Below are positions 55,085 through 64,000 of a stretch of DNA of 64,000 nt, one piece after another. The DNA comes from Perognathus longimembris pacificus (lineage: Eukaryota > Chordata > Mammalia > Rodentia > Heteromyidae): positions 26,996,301-27,060,300 of the forward strand of contig NC_063170.1 in the NCBI RefSeq assembly GCF_023159225.1. Direction: 5' to 3'. A program made the position numbers and the translations under genes. Positions within the stretch are counted from its first letter, which is position 1. Each line of letters opens with the position of its first letter. The notes below the pieces were generated by a model. That model saw only the letters and a program-made list of their open reading frames with translations. It made no database searches and was not told the DNA's origin.

Positions 55085-56506
55085 CTGTGGATATCCTTGT
55101 AACAAGGCTCAGTCTAGTCTACACGAAAAGCTTTCCAAGGCTTGCAGGCCAGGCCAGAAAGGCCCTCTGGAATATGCCCTGTGTTTTGGGTTTTTTGGGG
55201 TTTTTTTTTGGGGGGGGCTACTCTTGCATCTAAATCAGTAAATGTTTCTCAGTCAGGGGCATCTTTATTTCTCCCACCCCCCAAACACCCTGGTTTTGTC
55301 AGAAGCTAGAAGTCTTTCTTGCAAAGTGAGTTTGATTCCCTTGTTTATGCCTTAGACAAATGAAGGCCCTTTACATATGCCTGTCACTTAGCAGCACCCT
55401 GTAAGGAACTACAGCTATCATAGACAACCCACAAAACTCAACCCACCTAGGAGTCAAAGATGGATCGCAGGGAGGAGTGGTGGGGCAAAGGCAGGAGACC
55501 TCACAAGCTGGGCATTTGCCTCTGGATGTAGATATTTAGGCAAGCAAGCATTGAAGTCTGAGTCCCCATGCACTAAGTCACAGGTAGGCAGCACTTCCTC
55601 TGCATAACAGCCCAAGATCACTTGCTTATCAGTGGTTACAGGTACCTCATTTGACCAAGTTTTACCTTGTTAGTTCTAAGGAGCCCTTAAAAAATTTAGT
55701 ATTATGGGAAAACACGCAACTGTGTGGGGCCTGTCTGATGTAACTGTGTGTCTCCAGCTATGTTCATCCAATGGCATTTAAGGCTCATTAAATTTTGAAG
55801 CCTGTGTCACCTGCCTTAGGCTCAAAATAGTTTTCCAATGCCTTCTGTCTCCCAATTCCATTTTAATGGAAATTGTTCCCATTTACCTTTCTGTTCCCTT
55901 CTTCTTACTAGTAATACCTCTAGCAAATAGTTCTGCAGAACTACTTGCTCTGGGAACCTATCATTTGGAGGGGATGCATTGGGCTTTGATGGATATAAAT
56001 AGTTGATGCTAAAAATGTGGGGTGCACTGTTGGAAGGTTCCTTTCTCCAACTTCCTCCCATTCTGGCTTCACAACACCTGCTCATGCATGGACTGTGCTG
56101 AGCTTGTTCCTCCCCTCACAACAGCACAACCCCTGGGTCACGTCTTAACCTAGGAAAGTTCTGTGGTCTAACGCAGGAGGAGCAGATGCTCTGCGTAAAG
56201 GCAGCACGTTTCAGTTGTGATGAATAAATCTTGCATAAGAATTAGACACTGTTCAAAATGTTTCTAACCATCCTTTTTTTTCTGTAGATAAAGAAACTGA
56301 AAACACAGAGACTCAGAGCTTGGCTTCTAACCAAGGTTATCTGAAGCCAAAAGTTATGCCCTCTCTGCTCTCCTTCCATGGACACTTGCCACACAGTAAT
56401 GCTGGCAACCACTGTCAGGTTTCCATTGTTTAGAAAAGCCAAAAATCTGGAGTTCTATATGAAATATCCCATTTTTAAAAAACAAACAATATTGAAATGC
56501 AATAAT
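55085..56506. other. Unassigned DNA
   Basis: T/G homopolymer patch at 55,185-55,218. Otherwise plain. A MIR-like core may lie at 56,275-56,330. Confidence 0.5.
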
Positions 56507-56748
56507 CTGGGCCCTGATAGCTCATGCCTGGAATCCTAGCTATTCAAGAAGCTGAGATTTGAAGACTGCAATTCAAAGCCAGCTGGGGTAAGGGAAGTTT
56601 GTGAGGCTTTTATTGCCAATTAAACATCAAAAAGCTAGAAATGGAGCTGTGGCTTAATTGGTAGAATGCCAGCTCTAAGGGGAAAAAAAACCCAAACAAT
56701 AGCGAAAGGAGGCCCTGAGTTCAAACCCCAGCACATGCACAGGTGCAT
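56507..56748 (+). mobile_element. B1/Geo composite SINE
   Basis: 'tagctcatgcctggaatcct', 'ccaattaaacatcaaaaagc', 'agctgtggcttaattggtag', 'gagttcaaaccccagcacat'. The AC repeat follows as its tail. Confidence 0.87.

Positions 56749-56788
<40 letters not shown>
56749..56788. repeat. (AC)n microsatellite
   Basis: About 19 AC units. Confidence 0.95.
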
Positions 56789-56789
<1 letters not shown>

Positions 56790-57878
56790 TGAAATCACTT
56801 TTTGACACTGTGAGGGCCAAGCAGAATATGTCTATGAGTTTGACTGGTCTGTAGGCTGCCTACATGGTTCCCACTATCTACTAACCCTTTAAAGTAAACA
56901 AAGTGGCCATGGAATCAAATCCTCCGTGCCAGCAGGAAACTTCCTTTGGATCTGGGCAGAGAGCCCAAAAAGCAGGTGGAATTCAGTCCTAGGATCTAGA
57001 GGCAACCTGAAAGTGAAGGTGCTGACAGAGCATACCGCCTCCCCAGTCGGGCTACTCTGCTGCTTTAGAAAAAGGCTCAAGGAAACTCACTCTTGGTTGG
57101 TTGACACCTGCCCAGCATTAAATCTAGGCAGAAAGTGTAGCAACCAGTGCAAAAAAATGTCAGCTCTCATTAGCCTGCATATAAATCTGCCTCCATGAGA
57201 AGCAAAACGCTAAGGAATGACAGGAAAATGCCAGGAAGTGGGAACATATGTTGCTCATACAAAAAGGCTCTCTGACAATGGGTATCTTCCAACAGGAGGT
57301 GTGGGAATGCTGGGCTCTGTGCCTGGCCGCCCCCACCTCTCCCTCCCCAGGAGCTGGAAACTGGGTGGGATGCACACACAGCTTCATTATCCACCGTAGG
57401 AGGCTGGGCTAAGTGTTCGCTGACACAGCTGAACAGTCGCAAAATGTCATAAAGAGTAAATGAGTCATGATGCAAAACAGTAATTAGGATGTGGTGTGTG
57501 TTTATGCTATTTACATATCTTAACACCCTTATATCAAAGAGTTTTCCTAATAGTGCATAAATGAGCTAGCCTTTATGCAAGTTCTTCTGTAGACAGGCAG
57601 GCCTCAGAAGCAAGAACCCTTTCTCCCTCTTCAGTTTGTACCTCCATTCCTAGGAGCCCACCAGGGAGAGAGGCAGGCAGGTAGGTCAGCAGTGGAATGC
57701 CTTCCCCTGGACACATAGCTGTGGATGTCTTGGAAGGAAGTTTGGCCTTGGATGACAGATTTCACTACTGGATTTCTAGAGGGGTCAAATGCAGTAAGTA
57801 TTTGATGATAAATGTGTAGCAAGAGTCTTTCAAAAATAAATATAATAATAAAGCAAGATCTGCTCTGTAGCTTTTGCT

Positions 57879-57881
<3 letters not shown>
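56789..57881. other. Unassigned DNA with a possible conserved non-coding stretch
   Basis: 57,420-57,560 is repeat-free and holds an AP-1-type TGAGTCA (57,461-57,467) next to 'tgatgcaaaacagtaattag'. Elsewhere nothing is recognised. Confidence 0.4.

Positions 57882-57911
<30 letters not shown>
57882..57911. repeat. (AC)n microsatellite
   Basis: About 15 AC units. Confidence 0.95.
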
Positions 57912-58467
57912 GATGGGACCACATTTATACAAATGTGCTCTATTCCAGATATTTCCCAGATCTTTCATTATATGAAAGAATTACACATAGGAGCTAGTAA
58001 AAAAAAAAATCATTGAATTGTTGTCTTTATTGGACAAATGGAGAATCTACAGCCCAGAATAGGGTAGAATTTACCACACAGCAATAGGGCCTTGGCTGGG
58101 GACTGGATCTCTACTCTTACTCTCACTGAGACACTTTTCCTGAACATTCCTTCCTGATTCCTGTGCCTGGAAGGCTCTCCTTCACTATCCTGTGTGTGTA
58201 TGTGTGCATGCATTGACAAGCAAGGCTGGCAGATTCCAGAGCTCAGCATGGTTACCGTGGTTGCCAGGTAACAGGAAGTCATCATGGCAGGGAGTTGTCC
58301 TTGGCAGATAAGGACAAATGGACACAGCAGGGCATAAGGCCTCCCTGGAAGACAAGAACATAGCCATGTCTGGCATGAGAGTTCTGAGTCAGGAATGGGA
58401 AAACAAGCTGGAGGACTGGGGAGACATTATGGCTCAAAGGGTCCTTAATGAATCACAGGTCAAAGCT
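57912..58467. other. Unassigned DNA
   Basis: 58,020-58,180 may be a worn MIR. No coding signal. Confidence 0.4.
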
Positions 58468-58715
58468 GAGTGCCTGTGGCTCACACATGTAATCCTAGCT
58501 ACTCAGGACATGGAGACCTGAGGCTCCTGGCTCAAAGCTAGCCTGAACAGAAAAAATTAACAAGACTCATATCTCCATTTAATCAGCAAAAGCCAGAAGT
58601 GGAAGTGTGGCCAAGTGGTAGAGTGCCATGCTTGAGCAAACAGCCAAGGGAAAGTGAGAAGCTCAGAGTTCAGATCCCATCCAGTACCACCGCAAAAACA
58701 AAACAAACAAGCAAA
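58468..58715 (+). mobile_element. B1/Geo composite SINE
   Basis: 'gtggctcacacatgtaatcc', 'tctccatttaatcagcaaaa', 'gtgtggccaagtggtagagt'. The tail is CAAA-rich. Confidence 0.87.
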
Positions 58716-58890
58716 ACCAAAAATACTACAAGTCCATGCCCTGGGTATAAAAACCACAGCCAAGAAGCGAGATGGTTAGGGTCAGTGACTCTATTAGTAA
58801 GTGAGGAGCCATGGCTGCAGGGAGCAGAGATAGAGGACCCAGACCTCTCTCTGAACCTCACTGAGCATGATCAAAGTCCCCTAAGCAGGG

Positions 58891-58892
<2 letters not shown>

Positions 58893-58961
<69 letters not shown>
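58893..58961. repeat. (GA)n microsatellite
   Basis: About 33 uninterrupted GA units, ending in a short GT run. Confidence 0.96.
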
Positions 58962-58963
<2 letters not shown>

Positions 58964-61228
58964 TGTGTTTTTGTAGGTACAAACTAGAGGGAAGTTCACA
59001 AGGACCTCATGACTGTGTGTCTACAGAGAATTCTGTGGAACTGTTGCTGCCCCTACAAGCCCTCCCTCTCCATCCCACCCCAGCTCAGCCCTGGGGATGG
59101 GAGCAGAGCCAGAACAGGGGAAGGGAGCAAGGAGATGGATGGGAAGAAATAAGGCTGACGTCACTCAATGAAGCAATGAAGTTCTAAAGGGTCACTCAGC
59201 TGAACAGATGGCAGGAAGATATTGGTTTTAACTCGCACATGGTTGAGTAAATAATGTTTAAGATTTTCTTGCCAGCTTGGGGAACCAAGCAGATCACACA
59301 GAGTGGAGATACCTCCACCTCCCGCCCGCATCATCTGCTCTTCCCGGGGTTTTCATTTCCTACCCTGTTTGTGCTTTAGAGCATGGCTGGCTGGTCAGGA
59401 AGCCAGTGCCCTTGGCTCAGGAGTATGTGGTGGAAAAAGGGAGGGAGGGGGTGGGCCGGGGAGGCTGGCCAGCACTTTATTGCAATATTGCAATATGTGC
59501 CAGGGTAGTACCTGTCAGGAAAAATCTCCATCAAGGGTGGCATAGGCACAGTGCCTGAGGGGTGGCAATGTTTGAATCTTTGATAACAAAGAGTCTTGCA
59601 GGACAGCACATTCCTTGGTCTTGCCTGTCAATAAGATGGTTTCTCTGTCCAGTGATCAAAGGCTGACATCTAGGGAAACTTGCATGCCAGGCTTCTGGGT
59701 TTTGTTCCTAGCTTGACCACTGGCAGTCAGCACTTCCCTTAACTTCCTGAGTCTCTGTTTCTCCATGTGTCCAATGAATGTTTGAATGAATGGGAAGGAA
59801 GAGAAAACATGATGGACATATGGTATATTCAACCAGAGATCCTCAGGAATCATTTCTGAGCCCTTACTTGGTTATGCCTTCAGATGAAGAAATTAACAAG
59901 GTACAAGCACCACCCCCCAAGAAGCTCAGCTCTTAAGATGGTAGAAAAGGGAACAGCATATGAATTAGAAACCTCAGTAGCTACAAATGTCAGCTTCAGG
60001 GGTCATTATCAGGGGCCAAGTTCACAATGCTGATAGAGCACAGAGAGACCCAGCCCGAGCTTTGAGGGGCTGGGGCATAGATAGCTCCTAGAAATAGGAA
60101 CTCCTGAGGCAAATTGATGAACAGGACAAGAGTCAACCCAGACAAAGTAAATTTATTCCACAAATAGTTATGAGGCAAGAACTCAGGTAAGAATCAAGAA
60201 CCAGACAGCTCTCTTTCAAGAGCAAAGATCTTTGAGCTTTTCTGTGGAGAGTCAGAAGGTCATTATCTCAGGCTCTGTGGCCTGTACAATCTCTACCATA
60301 AATAGTCAGTGAAGCCATAGATAACAAAGAAACACGGATGGCCAGTCCCTGTTCTAGAGTAGCGATAGACAACTAATTTTGTACAGTGGCCAGGGCTATG
60401 AAGACAATTACTCCATGTACCAGAATGCAGTTCTCATAGTGAAGTGCTTTAGGTGAGGTCAATATGGAAGGTTCTGCAAGGAGGATAAATTGGCACTGAA
60501 GTCCTTAAAGTGACTAGGAACAAGGATCCAATCACAGAAGGATTCAAAGAAAGACAGGCATATAGTATATCTTACACACTGGATTTGTTATGGAACAAAA
60601 GAAATGACCTAGAAAACACAGCAAGATCCAGAAACATGAATGGTGAAGACTGGAGTTTATAAGGAACTCCACATGATTAATTCACTGTCTGTGGAACTGG
60701 CCTTCATTTGATTGAAGGAAAATATTTGAGAAAGGATTCACTATGCAAATATCTTTCTGTGATTTCTTTTACTATGTAGTGATAAAAGGAGGATGTATTA
60801 AAGCATGCTAAAACATTGAATCAGTCTTCGGCTTCATTGTATACCAAGCTTAAGGAGTCTATTTCTCAAATAAGTATGGGCCTCCACCATCCCCATTTTC
60901 AGGGCACAGATCATGCACGCTTTCTTGCAGATATTTATGAGCCATTTCTCACTCGTCCTAGCAGGAATGCTGAACTCTGGGCAGCCTCATTCCTTGTGCA
61001 TTCCAGTTGCCCAATGTCTGCTTTTCACCAGTGGCACTCAAATAAAGTCAAAACCAAGATTTACTTAAGCATAGACTTATTTGGGGACAAGGAGGGTTCT
61101 TGCATTTAAGGCTCCTCATGATGGGTGACAACATGAGTGTTGGATCCTTCTGTACAGGTTGCCCTCACTGACCTTGCTGCTTTGGTGGGAAGGAGAATTT
61201 CATGTCTTAAAGGAATTTGTATAATGAA
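58962..61228. other. Unassigned DNA with a MIR relic
   Basis: 59,690-59,780 (+) fits MIR ('agcttgaccactggcagtca', 'cctgagtctctgtttctcca'). The rest of this 2.2 kb shows no recognisable gene or repeat. Confidence 0.45.
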
Positions 61229-61345
61229 AGCTAGTCATGGTAGCATATGCCTGTAATATCAGCACCCGGGAAGCTGAGGCAGGAAGATTTTGAGTTCAAG
61301 GCCACCCTAGGTTACATAATAACACACTATTTCAAAAACAAAACA
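61229..61345 (+). mobile_element. Monomeric B1-like SINE
   Basis: 'tagcatatgcctgtaatatc', 'gggaagctgaggcaggaaga' and 'gagttcaaggccaccctagg' are B1/Alu-type blocks, with a CAAAA-rich tail. Confidence 0.85.
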
Positions 61346-61487
61346 AAAAATAGAATTTGTAAAATGGAAAAAGGCCTTTCTGCACATATCCCTGAACTAA
61401 GGAATAAGACAGAGGACTGTTCACATTTAGACAGTTGTGTCAACCACCTTTAATTCTGAGTCAGAACTAGGGAATTCTATTCATCTA

Positions 61488-61710
61488 GACACACAATATA
61501 CACACACATACACCCACCATATGCATACAACATGCACATTTGCCTGCAACACCAACATATATACCATACTTACCATACACACAACCCATTAAAATACCCC
61601 ATACCCCATTGTGCACACACCACACAGGCACTACACAAACATAGCATACATGTGCATATGAGCTACACACACGTGGAAACTGTAGAGCACACACACACAC
61701 ACACACATGC
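61488..61710. repeat. CA-rich tract with (AC)n core
   Basis: Irregular CACA/CATA words. A clean (AC)n lies at about 61,688-61,708. Confidence 0.9.
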
Positions 61711-63956
61711 TGTGCACATAAATCTACAATGGGTGACTGCATACCCACCCTAGGATTCAGTAGAGTTCCAGCAGGTAAATAAGTGCTGCTTTTTTTCTCC
61801 ATTCTGCAGCTGTTGCTGCCTACCTAATTTCAATCAATTAACTTTTACTTAAAAGCATTAAGTTTGTTAATGCGGCTGCATCGGGCCAATTGTACAGTAA
61901 ATTGTGGGAGACAAATCACTCAAATTTGCCTTCCTGAGGAAGAAAGCTACTATTTGAACAACGTCTTCCTAGGGGTTTCCAGTATCAAGGAGGGAAGGGA
62001 GGACATAAACTGGGACTGGAGCTCAGGGCCTCTAGCTGGCTTCCTGTGTTGGTGACTACAACCAGACCCCATAGTACCCCTCTCAGGTATATGCATGTGG
62101 CTGAGTGGGCTTCCTCGAGGAGTGGGAGGGTAGGCTTTCTTCTGGATCTTTCCTTTGGAGAGACAAAGCAGAGAGAGAATTGTAGGGATCAAAGCCTAAG
62201 GGAGTGAGGGAGAGAAGAGCTCTCCCCTTTTTCCAAGTTTGTAACCACACAGCCTGAATCCAGTCTACCAACAGGATGGGATCCCAAGCTGAGAAAGCAC
62301 ATGCCATTAAATTCTTCCCAAATGCCTTGCCATAGTCTGTCAGGCCATACTGCCCATCCCTGCCCATCGTGCTACCCCTTGCCCTCCTGCCCTGGCCACA
62401 CCGCACTGGGGGATGTTCTGGCAATTCTCCACCCCACCTTGCTCCAAGGCAAAGTCTTTTCCCCTGCTCTACCCTTCCTCCTGATACCTGGCTCCTCCTG
62501 TCCAAGTCCCCACTCCCTCCTGTAGGGAGTCAACATCTCAGTAAACTCGCAGCTGAGTCTGAGTCTCCACTGATGACCAGTTTCCTGCCTCTAGTCTCAT
62601 ATCTGAGGACTTTACTTTGGGTCTCTAAATGGCTCTCCTTTCCACTTTCAAATACATGCTGCCCGTGCCTGCCCTGAACTACACACAGCATGCTGGATGC
62701 CCCGTGCCATGCTTCTCCTCATTATGACCCCTCTTGGTGTACCTTCCCAGACTCAAATCCCTCTTCCTCCAGGAGACCTTCTTGGGTCATCCAGACCTCC
62801 TGGAATGGTTCCTTCCTTAGAGCTCTCATAGCTTTGTGGTGCTGATAAATCAATGGAATCTCCAGGAACCTTTCCCATTCATGAGACTCAGACTCGGGAA
62901 GCCAGAGAGGGGGTTCTGGACTTGGGACTGCCTCGTTCATTAAATTCTCAGGAAGAGCATTTGCAAGGCCATCTCTGTTTTAATACTCAGCACATAGAAG
63001 CAAATAGTGTTCCATAAGCTACACAAGAATACACAGCCACAGGGAGCCAGGCTGAGTGTGAGGAGTGGATTACCAGGCCAAGTATCAGGAGGTAGAAGCA
63101 CACAAGACCTTTGGAGTTGCGGGGGGGGGGGGGGCATGGGTTTCTGCTACATTTAGCATTTGCTAAGAGGGTCATTCTCAGCAAGCAAGCTCATGCCGGA
63201 AGCTTTCCACCCACCATCACAAAATAGGGCCTCAAGTCACCTCTGCCTCCCAGGTCATGGTAAGGAATTAGTGACACAAAGCCAGTGTTTGACAGGAAGC
63301 CTGGCATGCTGTATATAAGCACAAAGTGAATGGGAGCGCCTCCTCTGTGATTAAGCAAGGCTTTCTTGAACAGGCAGAGGACTCTGAACCTCCACATCCT
63401 TTCATATCTGACTCAGCAACAACACAGGATGCTGTGCTTTACTCTCCTTACCGTGTGTCCACCTTCACTCCTCTCCAACCTGGATCCAGGTTGGGGGTTC
63501 TACCTAGGCAGCTGCTGAAGTATGCACCCTGCCTGCATTCCGTCCCAGGCCTCTGCCCCCACCCCGACCTGCCAATCATGCCACATGGCCACCACTCCTT
63601 TGCCCAAAGAGCCTGGCTGGGCAACAGCCTCTCAGCACATACAGGGTTCACACATGCTCACCCGGCCTCCTGGCATGCAAGCCTATGTGCTGCCATGGCT
63701 TGCTGCCCACTGCTGGGCACAGGAGGCCAATGAATAGCCTGGCAGATGGCAGAAGGGTGGGGGCTGGGAAGGGTGAGAACTCCTGCTGGTGCTGTAGGTG
63801 AGGGCTGGGTGGAGGTGGTAACCACAGGAGGGAGGGAAGCTTGGCGGGCGGATGAGAGATGTAATGGTTGTGCCTGTGGAGTGAATGCCCAGCACTGCAA
63901 ATCCTAGCTGGGTTTTCCCAGGGCCTGTTCAACCCTGCCATAACTTCTATCTGCAG
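61711..63956. other. Unassigned DNA, GC-rich towards the end
   Basis: 61,795-61,930 is repeat-free and resembles conserved non-coding DNA. 62,705-62,810 may be an L2 piece ('ttcctccaggagaccttctt'). 14 Gs at 63,121-63,134. A 135-codon frame at 63,326-63,733 has no motif. If the exon call at 63,957 is right, the 3' part of this stretch is intron. Confidence 0.4.
63121..63134. repeat. G14 homopolymer
   Basis: Fourteen consecutive Gs. Confidence 0.97.
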
Positions 63957-64000
63957 ATGAATTGAAGCTTGTAGCCAAAGATGACTTTGAGGCGGCACCC
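63957..64000 (+). CDS. Candidate 5' part of an exon cut by the window edge
   Basis: 'taacttctatctgcag' is a reasonable acceptor (pyrimidine-rich, ending CAG). The 44 bases after it are open in only one frame, read from the third base: ELKLVAKDDFEAAP, 14 codons. The mix of charged and small residues is ordinary for coding sequence and unlike the flanking DNA. The first two bases would complete a split codon. I do not recognise the protein. The alternative is chance, since 14 codons is short. Confidence 0.35.

Noticed and set aside
63326..63733. 135-codon plus-strand frame near the end
   Set aside because: Overlapped by long frames on the other strand, with low-complexity residue use; no acceptor or donor fits it.

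Overview
The window looks like gene-poor nuclear DNA of a rodent, most likely from the superfamily Geomyoidea (kangaroo rats, pocket mice, pocket gophers). The diagnostic evidence is a dimeric SINE, with a tRNA/ID-like left half and a 'Geo' right half, that matches what I know of IDL-Geo, described as restricted to Geomyoidea. I see at least seven full copies, several with target-site duplications (TSDs). B1-type, MIR, L2, MER5A, MLT1/MaLR and L1 sequences are also present, as expected for a placental mammal. There are no bacterial-style operons and no conserved host coding region. Everything here was read by eye; no alignment or database search was run, so family names and edges of old repeats are approximate.

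Layout. From 1 to 9.6 kb: old repeats (MIR, L2, MER5A), two L1 3' ends, several SINEs and a (TTC)26 tract. From 9.6 to 11.7 kb: an old L1 body cut by three SINEs. From 12 to 25 kb: mostly unassigned DNA with CA-rich and purine-rich tandem tracts. From 24.8 to 32.7 kb: a small LTR, MaLR LTRs, a probable gammaretroviral solo LTR, and an MLT1 split by an inner LTR (itself holding an L1) and an ID element. From 35.2 to 36.6 kb: an L1 ORF1 relic next to an L1 3' end.

From 37,313 to 41,486 lies the best-defined element: a gammaretrovirus-like provirus with two LTRs of about 440 bp, a 4-bp TSD, a proline-tRNA primer binding site, a leader with a splice donor, and a broken 5' gag. Its internal region is only about 3.3 kb and I recognise no pol or env. 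It sits inside an old DNA-transposon relic. From 41.7 to 45.7 kb are two L1 relics. At 46,578-47,078 is a CpG-rich solo LTR with a perfect 6-bp TSD. At 49.4-50.3 kb is a three-layer nest (MaLR, then SINE, then LTR). From 50 to 64 kb the DNA is mostly unassigned, with an MLT1, an L1 3' end carrying two IDL-Geo copies, and a few stretches that resemble conserved non-coding DNA.

Genes. Apart from retroelement relics, the only candidate is a possible exon at the extreme 3' edge (63,957-64,000, + strand), where an acceptor-like site precedes 14 open codons. I found no new multi-gene system. The most useful leads are an open reading frame through the provirus leader that resembles the glyco-Gag arrangement, the shared Geo arm of two SINE families, and the edge exon.
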